Assembly: GCA_016935315.1 (NCBI GenBank)
Contig: JAFGRD010000026.1
Location: 33,285-97,284 of the forward strand
Source of the DNA: Pirellulales bacterium
GTDB lineage: Bacteria; Planctomycetota; Planctomycetia; Pirellulales; Thermoguttaceae
DNA length: 64,000 nt
Reading direction: 5' to 3'
The notes below the pieces were generated by a model. The model made no database searches and was not told where the DNA came from. It saw nothing but the letters and a program-made list of their open reading frames with translations. Of this stretch, positions 9,084 through 19,000 are shown piece by piece. The translations under genes were made by a program, and so were the position numbers. Position 1 is the first letter of the stretch, and every line of letters starts with the position of its first letter.

Positions 9084-9791
9084 TCATTTCCCTATCGATT
9101 CGTTGGCCACCATGTAGCCCTTGCCGCGAACAGTCAGAATCACCGCAGGCCGGCCCGCGTCCTTTTCGATCTTCTCTCGGAGCCGGGCAATATGCATGTC
9201 GATGGTCCGGGTGGAGACCCCTCGGGGGCTGATTCGCCAGATGTTTGCCAACAGCTCGTCGCGCGCGATGGCGCGCCCCGAGTTGGCGGCCAGGTAGTGT
9301 ACCAGCTCGACTTCGCGTTCGGAAAGCTCCACGCGGCGCCCGTCCTGGAATCGCACTTCGCGCCGTGCCAGGTCGATCCGCCCGTCCGGAATGGAAATCT
9401 GGGGCACATGGTCCGGGCGCTCCGGGGAGCGGCGGATGACGGCTTCGACGCGAGCGAGCAACTCCTTGACGCTGAACGGCTTGACCACGTAGTCGTCGGC
9501 GCCGTCGCGGAGGCCGCGGACCCTGTCGGCCTCTTCGCCTCGAGCCGTAAGAATGATAATCGGCAAGGTGGGGCGCAGCCGCCGCACCTGATCGAGAATC
9601 TCCAGGCCGTCGCGCTTGGGAAGCACCAGGTCCAGCAACAACAGATCGAACTCCTGCCGGAGTGCCATTTCCAGACCGATTTCCCCGTCCGGCGCCTCCA
9701 GCGTGTCGTAGCCGGCGAAGCGGAGGGCGTCCACGATCCCTCGACGGATAGGCGGGTCGTCTTCAATCGTCAGGATCCGTAGCCGCGACAT
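9084..9791 (-). CDS. OmpR/PhoB-family response regulator
   Basis: A 235-residue regulator. The receiver domain (about 1-120) has the acidic pair EDD at 10-12, the phosphorylation site D54 in LLLLDLVLP, a conserved Thr in ILTARG and the Lys in DYVVKPFS. The C-terminal winged-helix DNA-binding domain (about 135-230) has ELLANIW, STRTIDMHIARLREKI and VRGKGYM blocks typical of Trans_reg_C. I chose the ATG at 9791 because GGGAGA lies just upstream and the receiver core begins at once (MSRLRILTIEDD). It is co-transcribed with the histidine kinase gene that follows after 10 bp. An extended -10 and an 11-bp-period direct repeat lie upstream, which suggests autoregulation. Confidence 0.93.
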   Translation of the reverse strand: MSRLRILTIEDDPPIRRGIVDALRFAGYDTLEAPDGEIGLEMALRQEFDLLLLDLVLPKRDGLEILDQVRRLRPTLPIIILTARGEEADRVRGLRDGADDYVVKPFSVKELLARVEAVIRRSPERPDHVPQISIPDGRIDLARREVRFQDGRRVELSEREVELVHYLAANSGRAIARDELLANIWRISPRGVSTRTIDMHIARLREKIEKDAGRPAVILTVRGKGYMVANESIGK

Positions 9792-9829
9792 CGTTTTCTC
9801 CCGTCGCCCGAAGGCGAAACCCCCAGTGA

Positions 9830-9838
9830 ATTCTACCA
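9830..9838 (-). promoter_or_regulatory. Extended -10 promoter for the response regulator operon
   Basis: The minus strand reads TGGTAGAAT: a TGn extension followed by TAGAAT, a 5 of 6 match to TATAAT. The predicted start near 9823 gives a leader of about 31 nt containing the GGGAGA ribosome binding site. No good -35 hexamer is present at the expected place, which is instead partly covered by the GTTACA direct repeat at 9857-9873, as in activator-dependent Pho-type promoters. Confidence 0.5.
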
Positions 9839-9856
9839 AGATACGGCGGACTTTGG

Positions 9857-9873
9857 TGTAACACGTTTGTAAC
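9857..9873 (-). promoter_or_regulatory. Direct repeat GTTACA-N5-GTTACA, probable response-regulator binding site
   Basis: Two exact hexamers (GTTACA on the minus strand; TGTAAC on plus at 9857-9862 and 9868-9873) are spaced with an 11-bp period. PhoB/OmpR-family regulators bind direct repeats of this period beside or overlapping the -35 region. This one sits about 21 bp upstream of the -10 of an OmpR/PhoB-type regulator gene. Autoregulation by that regulator is inferred. Confidence 0.5.
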
Positions 9874-10277
9874 GGCAAGAACGGACATGAATGTGTCGGC
9901 AGAAGGGCAGAGGCCGGAAGAGCCGCCACCCCCTCGCATCGGGGGAAGATGGCCCACATCGACCGGCACGACCCTCGCAGTTGGGGCAACCGTTCGCCGC
10001 CGCCGGCTGCCTCCGATTCGGTGGGCCGCCGACGGCGCATCCTCCCGGACGCCTTGTTGTATATTTCAATAATAGGGTGATCAGGCAGCTAGCGCCAGAG
10101 ATACGGCAGGGCACACCCTTTCTGTGCCTGGTGCGAGCTAGGTTCAGGGCGTATCGGTTGGTCGCGTCGCGGTATTCACCGCATTTTCGCACGTGACCGC
10201 AGATCTGCGGCCTGTTTTTCTTCGATGATTGGGCAATCGGTTCGATGGCATGGCCACGGGCCGTTGGGCTGAGAGTT
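9874..10277. other. Intergenic region between divergent two-component genes
   Basis: About 400 bp between the response-regulator promoter region and the first palindromic repeat, upstream of the hybrid kinase. It holds short open frames with no protein-like character. An AT-rich stretch at about 10056-10080 (TTGTATATTTCAATAATAGG) could hold a promoter, but I cannot assign one. No RNA gene is recognised. Confidence 0.4.
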
Positions 10278-10380
10278 TATTGACGTTTGCACAGTCAATG
10301 CGCGAGGGCGACCAACGGGAGCCCGATTTTTCCGGCCTCCCGTTGGTCGGCCTTGATCATTCGCAATGCAGACATCAACA
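10278..10380 (+). repeat. 103-bp dispersed palindromic element, copy 1
   Basis: It starts TATTGACGTTTGCA and ends with a near-inverted end (TGCAGACATCAACA). The centre is a perfect 13-bp inverted repeat, CGACCAACGGGAG and CTCCCGTTGGTCG, around a 15-nt loop. It lies 25 bp upstream of the hybrid kinase ATG, so it forms part of that gene's leader if transcription starts further upstream. Four relatives lie elsewhere in the window. Confidence 0.85.
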
Positions 10381-10405
10381 GGATAGTCGCTGGGGACCGC
10401 AACGG

Positions 10406-12976
10406 ATGAGCAGCATTGACGCCAAGAATCAACGCATTTTGGTGATCGACGACAGCCCCGCGATCCACGACGACTTCCGCAAGATCTTGGGGGCCCTCGA
10501 GGGCGACGCCGCCGTAGATCAGTTGGCCGCTCGCCTGTTCGACGACGACATCGGGACGGACGATGCGGCTGTCTTCGAGATCGACTCGGCCTACCAGGGG
10601 CAGGAGGCGCTGGCGATGGTCCAACAAGCGGTCGACCGGCGGCGGCCGTATGCCATGGCGTTTGTCGACGTGCGCATGCCGCCGGGTTGGGACGGCATCG
10701 AAACGACTTGTCGAATCTGGGAAGTGGACCCCGAAATCCTGGTGGTCATTTGCACGGCGTTCTCCGACCATCGCTGGGAGGAAATCGTCCAGCAGTTGGG
10801 AAGAGCCAGCCACTTCCTGATTCTCAAGAAGCCATTCGACAACATCGAGGTCCGACAGCTTGCCTGTTCGCTGACCGATAAGTGGGAACAGGCCCGCGCC
10901 GCAGAGCTGAAGCTGGACGAGATGAACCGGAGGGTCGAAGAGCGGGCCCAGGCGATCCGTGCCAGCGAAGCCCGCATGCAGGCGATCATGGAGACGGCCG
11001 CCGATGCCATTATCATTACCGACACCCAAGGCGTCGTGCAATCGTTCAACAAGGCCGCGGAGGCGAGCTTCGGGTATGCGGCCGAGGAGATGCTGGGCCG
11101 TCTCGTGACCAAGCTCATGCCGCCGTCGGAGCACGCGCTGTTCGCCCGGCTGACGAGACAGTTCCTGGAATCCGACGGGGCCGCGGCTTCGGCCGTTCGT
11201 CGCGAGATCACCGGGCTGCGCAAGGACGGAACGGAGTTTCCCGCCGACCTGACCTGCAACATAGTGGAGACCGGATGCGAAAAGCTGATGATGGGGATTA
11301 TCCGCGACATCACCGAGCGGAAACAGGCTGAAATGGAACTGCGCCGAGAGCGGGATTTCAATCTCGCGCTGATCGAGAGCTCCACGGCCTATATCGCGGC
11401 AACCTCGCCGGATGGAATCGTTCACATGGCCAACGAATCGCTGCTGCGGGCGCTGGGCTACACCGCAGCGGAGCTGATCGGTAAGAACTACCTTGACTTG
11501 GTGGTGCCACCGGAAGAACGGCACCGGGTGCTCGAGACAACCGAGGCGCTGATGACCGGCAAGATGCCGGTCACCTTGGAGACGGAGATTCTCACCAAAG
11601 AGGGCGCCAGGCTACAAGTTGTCTGGGGTACCGGTCAGGTCTCCAATGCCCAGGGCGAGACGGAATCCGTTTTCGGGGTCGGGATCGATATTACCGAGCG
11701 TAAGCGAGGCGAGCACGAATTGAAGCAGTACGCCGACGCCCTGGAAAGGGCCAATCGCCGTTTGGAGGAGCACTCTCTTTCCGCACAAGAGGCATCGCGA
11801 ACGAAAAGCGAGTTCCTGGCCAACATGAGCCACGAAATCCGCACGCCGATGACGGCCATCCTCGGGTTCTCAGAGAATCTGCTGCTGCCGGATCTGTCGG
11901 AAGAGGATCGCGTCGTCGCCGTGGAGACCATCCGACGCAACGGCAAACACCTGCTGGCGCTGATCAACGATATTCTCGATCTCTCCAAGGTCGAGGCCGG
12001 CAAGCTGGACGTCGAGCGCATCGCTTGTTCGCCGGGCCAGGTCATAGAGGACGTTCGGTCGCTGATGCACTCGCGGGCCCTGGAAAAGGGCCTGGAGTTC
12101 CAGGTCGAGTACGCCACGGGTCTGCCCGAAACCATCCTCTCCGATCCCACACGCCTGCGCCAAATCCTCATCAATCTCGTCGGCAATGCCGTCAAGTTCA
12201 CGGAAGAAGGATCCGTCTGGCTGGTCGTGGGCTTCCAGCACCCGCAGGACGGCGAGGAGCCGTTCCTCTACTTCGAGGTGACCGACACGGGAATTGGGAT
12301 GACGCCGGAACAGACCGAGCGGCTGTTCCAGCCGTTCGCGCAGGCCGACTCCTCGACAACCCGCAGGTTCGGTGGCACCGGCCTGGGGCTGACTATCTGC
12401 AAGCGCTTGTCGGAGAAACTCGGCGGGACGGTCGAGGTTTCCAGCCAACTGGGGGTCGGAAGCACGTTTCGCGTCACGATCGCCACGGGAAAGCTGGACG
12501 GCGTGGCCGTGGTCGAGAAACCGGCCGCAACCGTGTCCCGTTTCGTGGAGCCCCAGCCCGCCCTTGCTGCATCCGCCCCGGTCGACAAGCTCGACTGCCG
12601 CGTCCTGTTGGCCGAGGACGCTCCCGACAATCAGCGGTTGATATGCCTGATTCTCAACAAGCTGGGCGCGCGGGTCACCGTGGCGGAGAACGGGCAGATC
12701 GCCTATAAACAGGCCATGGAAGCCTGGCGCATGGCCGAACCGTTTGACGTGGTTCTCATGGACATGCAGATGCCCATTCTGGACGGCTACCAAACCACGC
12801 GGAGGCTCCGAGAGCAGCGATACACGGGGCCGATCGTCGCGCTGACCGCTCATGCCATGGCCTCCGATCGCGCCAAGTGTCTTCAGGCAGGCTGCGATGC
12901 CTATCTGTCCAAGCCCATCGAGCGAGAACGCCTGACGGCTCTGGTCGCGGAGTATGCGAGGCAGACCATTGTCTGA
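10406..12976 (+). CDS. Cytoplasmic hybrid sensor histidine kinase (REC-PAS-PAS-HisKA-HATPase-REC)
   Basis: I start at the ATG at 10406 (MSSIDAKNQRILVIDD, 856 residues), because the upstream in-frame extension is made of the palindromic repeat. The N-terminal receiver domain has an insertion after the first helix and its Asp in AFVDVRMPPGWDG near residue 87. A coiled coil and two PAS domains (about 190-310 and 320-440, each ending in a DITERK linker) follow. HisKA has NMSHEIRTPM, with His near 475. The HATPase domain has NLVGNAVKF, DTGIGM and GGTGLGLTI. The C-terminal receiver domain has its Asp in VLMDMQMP near 785 and SKPIERERL. No membrane helix is seen, so sensing is cytoplasmic. There is no HPt domain, so a separate phosphotransfer partner would be needed. 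The ligands of the PAS domains are unknown. Confidence 0.93.
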   Translation: MSSIDAKNQRILVIDDSPAIHDDFRKILGALEGDAAVDQLAARLFDDDIGTDDAAVFEIDSAYQGQEALAMVQQAVDRRRPYAMAFVDVRMPPGWDGIETTCRIWEVDPEILVVICTAFSDHRWEEIVQQLGRASHFLILKKPFDNIEVRQLACSLTDKWEQARAAELKLDEMNRRVEERAQAIRASEARMQAIMETAADAIIITDTQGVVQSFNKAAEASFGYAAEEMLGRLVTKLMPPSEHALFARLTRQFLESDGAAASAVRREITGLRKDGTEFPADLTCNIVETGCEKLMMGIIRDITERKQAEMELRRERDFNLALIESSTAYIAATSPDGIVHMANESLLRALGYTAAELIGKNYLDLVVPPEERHRVLETTEALMTGKMPVTLETEILTKEGARLQVVWGTGQVSNAQGETESVFGVGIDITERKRGEHELKQYADALERANRRLEEHSLSAQEASRTKSEFLANMSHEIRTPMTAILGFSENLLLPDLSEEDRVVAVETIRRNGKHLLALINDILDLSKVEAGKLDVERIACSPGQVIEDVRSLMHSRALEKGLEFQVEYATGLPETILSDPTRLRQILINLVGNAVKFTEEGSVWLVVGFQHPQDGEEPFLYFEVTDTGIGMTPEQTERLFQPFAQADSSTTRRFGGTGLGLTICKRLSEKLGGTVEVSSQLGVGSTFRVTIATGKLDGVAVVEKPAATVSRFVEPQPALAASAPVDKLDCRVLLAEDAPDNQRLICLILNKLGARVTVAENGQIAYKQAMEAWRMAEPFDVVLMDMQMPILDGYQTTRRLREQRYTGPIVALTAHAMASDRAKCLQAGCDAYLSKPIERERLTALVAEYARQTIV

Positions 12977-12977
12977 G

Positions 12978-12994
12978 AGTCCCCGACCGGGACT
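12978..12994 (+). terminator. Short hairpin after the hybrid kinase stop (weak)
   Basis: AGTCCC and GGGACT form a 6-bp stem with a 5-nt loop one base after the stop codon. No T-run follows, so it is only a weak terminator candidate. It lies between two convergent genes separated by 67 bp. Confidence 0.25.
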
Positions 12995-13043
12995 TGTGCG
13001 CACGGTGGGCGCATTCTCGCGCGTGCCGCCGAGTCGCGGGCTC

Positions 13044-16000
13044 TCAGCGCTGCATGGTTCTCACGGCGACGATGCTGGAGCCCATCGTCGGGCGGGAACG
13101 TCGCCATCCGGAAAGCAGCGAGGCGATCAGACTTGCCGCGACGATCGCCCAGCCGAACAGGCTCGGCGACAACCACAACCACCAGGCCAATCCGAGGCCC
13201 ACGCCGAAGGCGGCGGGCCATCGCTTGAAGGCCTCGGACCATACGCCTCGCCGCAGCCCAAACAGGGCCAGCGCGACGGCCGCCAAGAGGCCGGTGGCCG
13301 CCAGCAGCCCGCCGCGAAGCCGGCCGGCCTTCTCGGGGTGATAGGTGAGCGTCAACGAGGGCACGTCCTGCGGAAACGCGTAGCGCGCAGTCACCTGCCG
13401 GCAGTCCAACGACCAACTCCAGAGCTCCGCCGGACACTCGGCGATCAGGTCGCCGGAGAGTTGGGCGAACGCGTCGGCCATCCCCAATTCTTCGGCGATC
13501 TGCGCTTGCCGTTGGTCGATCACTCGCGCTTCCAATCGAACGTCCTGTACCCGTTTCGAATTGCCGGCCTCGGAAAGCCGTTGCGTCAACTCCGCCCGGG
13601 CGGCGGCCAGCCGCCGGGCCCAACGCCAGTACCAGCGGAAGGTCTCCTCGGGCGCCTCGGCGGAAACGGCTGCGGCCGATTCGATCATTGCCGCCGCATT
13701 TCTCAGCCGAGCCCATGCCTGGTGCCATGACGACGCCGGGCCGATGCCCTGCACTTCGTCCGGCGTCCACTGGCCCGGGCCGAGCACGGTCCACAACGTC
13801 TCTTCAGCGGGTAATCCTTCCAGCACGGGCGTTTCGAAGCGGCGGGTGGCCGACCGGAGCGGACCGGACAGGGCGCCGCGGAAGACGATCTCGACGCGTT
13901 GCGGGAGTTGCTGCGGCCCCAAGGGCAGTTGCCAGGACTCCGGATCGATGCGGACCGGGGTGGTCGGCACTCCGGCCACCGACACGTGGACCAGGTCGTA
14001 GCCCAACGGCAAACGGAGCCGACAATCGGTCGCCTTGCCCGGCTCCAAATCGAAGGCAGTCACTCCGTGGCACGAGCCATCCGTTTTCCAGGCCACGTGG
14101 ACATCGGCCAGGCGGACGCGTGCGGCGCCGTCGCTGTCGCTCTGCAGACGAAGGACCGCCCGCCACGGCTCGCCGACGATTCGGTAGGCCGTGAACGATT
14201 CCAGCGGCGATTTCTCGAGGTTGTCCGGCGGCGTGGTCTTTTCAAGGCCGCGTATCTCCCAAGACGCCGGCTGGTCCTGGGAATGCGTCGGCAGGCAGAG
14301 CAGCCGCGTGAGCGGTCCCGGAAGCCGCGGCTCGACTTGAGGGGCCCGTGGCCGGTCGCTCGGCGTCAGCGCGAGTGAGCTGATCAACGTGAAGCGGTAC
14401 TCGTCCCCGATCGCCGACTGCGGCCGAACGATCAACCGGCGCGGCTGGCCGGGCGCGTCGAGGACTTCGCAGATCGCGGACGGATCGGCCTGGACCCGAT
14501 AAGGCCCGCCGAACAGGCTCGATACTTCGATCGGAATCGTGTCGAGCAGTCCGTCGGTGACACGAATTCGGAAGTCGACTTCGGCGTCCCATGATCCGCC
14601 GTGGCAGAGCAGCCGCGTGATCTGATCGGTCCGGGTCTGGGGCTGATTGGGCAGAACGGAAAGCGTGATCTTGCCGGGTTGCCCACCGTCGGCACGGAAT
14701 CGTGCCGCGGCGCGTCCCAAATCCGGCACGATCGGTTGCCCCGCGGGATCTTCGACGGCTACCATTCCTTGGACCTCGCCGATCTCCAGGCGAACCGACG
14801 GGCGGCGGTAGAGACGCACCTCCGAGGACTGCGCCGACAGGCGCTCAATCTGCACCAGCGGCAGCTCCAGCGGCGTCTGCCCGTCGCGGATCGGCAGACG
14901 AGCGCGCAGCAATAGCCTTTGGGGGCCCGTCATTAATCCCTTCAGGAAGACCGTGATGGAGCCGTCGGGGTCCTGCGACCAGCGGGCGGCCCGCTCGGCC
15001 CCCTCCTCCATGGCCGAGACGTGCTCGATCTGCATGCCTGGAGGCGCCTTCAAGCGGTGCTGGAAGATGTATCCCGCCTTGGGAGTCAGCTCCGCCTCCA
15101 GCCGCAGCTCGACACTCCCGCGCTCGAAGCTGCAGGCAAGCTGGTGTCGGCCGGCAATCTGGGGCTCGCAGAGCTCGGTCCGCAGAGCCCAGTCGATTTC
15201 GCCCGGGCCCAGACGGTAAGCGAGCAGCGGCTGCGACGATGCGTTGCCCCAGGCGGAAAGGAAGTCGGGCACGGCGACCGCCTCGAACCGGCCGGCCGCC
15301 GGGGCTTCATGGACCAATTCGGGATCGACGGAAACAGCTAGCCAACGCCGTGTGGATCGGGTGCCTAGGGCTCGGACCTCCGGCAGCCGAAGGTGGCCCA
15401 CGCCCGAAGTCCCCTTCAGCTTGAAGGTCGCGTCCACCACCACACTCTTGGAAACGGCACGCGGCCATTCCAGGCTGATGATTTGCCGCCGGCCGGGCGC
15501 CGCGCGGGTCTGCACCGTGGGCGGATCGTCGCCCGCAAGCGGCAGGATCTGCAAGGCCGGATCGGTGGCCAGTTGAAGCTCCCGAATCTGCCCCGCGATG
15601 ATCTTGAACTTAAACCTGGCACTGACCGAGACCGAGCCAGGTTGGACTTTCAGCCACAGCAGCTCCTCGACATCCGCAGCCGATCCGCTCGGTGCCACCC
15701 CGGCCCCGCCGGGCCAATGGACCGTCAGCCGGTCGGTCGGGCCGAGCTCCGCGACGATCTTCGGCGGCTGCTTCTCGATGCGCACCATGCCAACCGCCGA
15801 GGGAACCTCGACGCCGGATGCGTCGGGCGGCAGAGCCAACTCCAGGCGTGACGTGGCCAGACGCGGAATTGCCAGGTCGATGCCCGCCGGCTCTTGTCCG
15901 CCGCGCGCCATGGGACGCACCGACAGCTCCAGACGGTAGTTGCCCGGCTCCGGAACCTCCAGCACCAGCACGCTCCCGTCCGGCTGCCATTGCGGCTGAA

Positions 16001-19000
16001 TCACCCGGCCGTCCAAGAGGGCGCCGTCGGGCAACAGAACCGCCTCCTTGCCGAGAAAGGGAAGCGGAATCCGCGCCACCGTGCCGAACACTTGTAGCTG
16101 GAAGGTCGCCTTCAACGGATCGACCACCATGCCCCCGGACGCAGCCTGCTTCGAGAGCGCGCCGCGATACGTCGCCGAGCGGAGCAGGAAGCCCTGGGGC
16201 TGCACGGCGGCCGCCGCCGCGCGGCGGTGCAATTGCTCGTAGAGGACCTCGGGCACGTAGTACTTGTCGCCGGCCGGCTGCTTGGCGTCGTCGATCGGAA
16301 TGAAGACCCGATGCACGGGCGCCGGTGCACTCGGTCCCGTCGCGGGAAGCTCCTGCCGCGATTCCTGCCCGCCGGCGGAAGCACACCACACGCAGCTTGC
16401 CAGAACGGCGAGCATCACGATCCCGAGTGGGGCGGCGGTCGCCGAGTTGCCGGCGTCTTCCGAGTTCCCGCCCGAGGTGTCGTGCGCTGGCTGCGGCTTG
16501 CCCGGTTGTCGGCGGATCAATCGACACGTCAGACAGAACAGGGCTGCCAGCACGCCGGCCGACGCGATGGGTGCGTAGGTGTCGGGAAGGACCAGAGACG
16601 CCATGCCGAAAGCACCCGTCAGCGCCAGCAGCGAAAGCGGCCGATCTGGCAGCTTCCACCAGGCCACGGCGAGTATCAGCAGGAAGGCGCTCACAGCGAA
16701 CAGCCGCACGGTTGGCCGGTGGACGAACTCCAACCGCAGCGGCGCCGTGCCCGACGCCTCCAAGCGGTACGCCGTCCACGCATAGCTGTCGGTCGGCTGG
16801 CACCCCGCCGGCGCATCGCCCGTCCAGGGGACCTTCGGATCTGCGGGCTCTTGTCGCCAGGCCGCGACCGGAACCATGGCTTCCCAGGGTGCTGCCGCGG
16901 CCGCCTCCCGCATTCGGTCGGCCAATTGTCCGGGGTTGACCCACCATAGCACTTCGCGTTGCAGAGGAGCCAGGTGGCCGCGCAACATCCCGGCGTAGGC
17001 CTGGCTGGTCAGCAGCATTGCATCGGGGTGGACCAACAGCGCCAGTCCGGCTTGGTGCAGCAAGCCGATGCCTCGCGAGGACGGCGCATCACCGCCCCCC
17101 GGCCGGACCGGCGTCTGCGGCGTCAGGGCGAGTTGTGCCATGGCGCGCCGATCGACCAAGAGAGAGACTTCCGGCACGTGGACTGATTCGCTTGCCAGCA
17201 AGCGGCCCCAGTCCAAACCGCTCCCTTCCGGGCCCGCCGCCCCCTTGGCAATCAGGGCCCCCAGCGTCTGCAACAACCGTTCGGCCTTGCGTTGGGCAAG
17301 GTGTTGGGCGCGGCGTTGGGACGCCCTGCTCGACCAATGCTCCGGCGAAAACGGATCGAAGGAGGCTGCCTCGCCCGATCGCCCCAACGGGCCGAACAAC
17401 CGTTGGCTCCAACTCAGCGACGACAGGGGCGGCGTCTGGGGGCAGAGGTTCGGATCGACCGCCTCGTAGCCCGGCGGCAACCACACGGTCCAGCGCTGCG
17501 AAAAGACCGGCACGTCGTCCAGTAGCGTGGGAAAAGGAGGTTCCAGCGAACCGCCGATCCCCAGCCCGGCGCCGGGCGTGGTGAAATGGACGGTCACCCT
17601 GGGAAACTTCTCGCCCGGCGGAAGGTCGATGGCCAGATTCCCGCCCTCCTCTCGCCGGACGGCGCGTTTGCCGTCGATCCACGCGCCGTGGAGGTCCTGC
17701 AACCCGGCCGGCGGCGGCAATCGCAGTCGTATCCGGTTGCCCCGGCAGCTCTGCAAAAAGTACGTCGCCAGGTGTTCGCCCGCCGCATCGCTGCCGTATC
17801 GCGACTGGAGTCGGCAAGCCCATGCCCAGGCCGGGGGCGCGACCGAATCGCTCGAACTCGAGACGACGGTGGCGTCGGGAGACGCCACCGCATCGCGGGT
17901 CGGATCGTAGCGGAATACGGCACGAACCGTCTGCCGCCGCTCCGGCGTTACGATCTCGGCCGAGATCCTCTCCAGCCGGCGGTTCACCACGCGCACGGTC
18001 TGAGAACCCAGCGAGCGAACGACCAGCGTGCCCCGCTGCTCGGCGGCTTCCGGCAGCCATGCCAGAGAGACCGGCTGCCTTGCGGACAACTCGCTTTCTC
18101 GGACGGCGCGGAGTTCGAAGGGCTGGCTCCTCGAGCGATTCAGGGTCAACTCCCACGTCTCGCCCTCCGGGGCCAGGCCCGCTGCGGCCTGCTCGTCGAT
18201 CGACAAGGGCCGCGCGGATAGCTGCCGCTGGTCCTCGGCGCCCAGCGTGAACCGCGGCGGAACCTCGCGGCGGTGCGAGAAGTGGACCAGCACGCGATCC
18301 ACGCGGGCCGACTTCGGCAAGCACCGCAGCGTGTAGTTCTCTCGGAAGAATCCATCGCCCACGCCCGCTTCCACGCGAAGCTCGCCACCGTAAGTCGGCT
18401 TCTGGCTTTCCAGCGAGACCCGCAAGCCGGCGGCGCTGGCGTCGTTGAGCGTCAGCAACTCGCCGGGCAACTGAGCGAACAGGTCCCGCTCGGCGGCGTC
18501 GAGGCTCTGTGGGGCGATGCGAGGAAGCTGATCACCGTCGATAAGTCGCAGCCGGAACGGGCTGACGGCGTCCACCGCGAGCAGCTGCTTGCTCTGTTGT
18601 GGCGCATCGAAGCGCAGCGGCACCAGATCCTCGCAGTTCACGCCCGACTCCCGGCTCCAAGGCGTGTGGAGTCGCTGCGCCCGGATCACCAGCAACGTCC
18701 GCGACGGCGAAAGCGGCTTGGCCAGACGAACGGTCAACCGCTGCCTGTCGCCTCGTCGATCGAGGAGCCAATCGTCCATGGCCTCCGCTGGCACCGACTC
18801 CACCGAATCGATCAGCCAGCGCGGCGCGACGTCGGCCTGGAGTGAGAACCGCTTGCCGTCGGTCACCCGAAAATCGGCCCGCACCTCGGCGGTCATCTCG
18901 CGATCGCCCAGCCGGACCGCCGTGCCGCTGGCCAGGCGGACGGTAGCCTCGCGGCGCGCCAGCAGGACTTCTACCGTGGCGTCGGCAGCAAAGCATCGGA

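Noticed and set aside
10229..10405. An N-terminal extension of the hybrid kinase reading through the palindromic repeat
   Set aside because: The extension only translates the repeat (an MREGDQREP-type peptide seen at other copies), and the receiver domain begins at the ATG at 10406.
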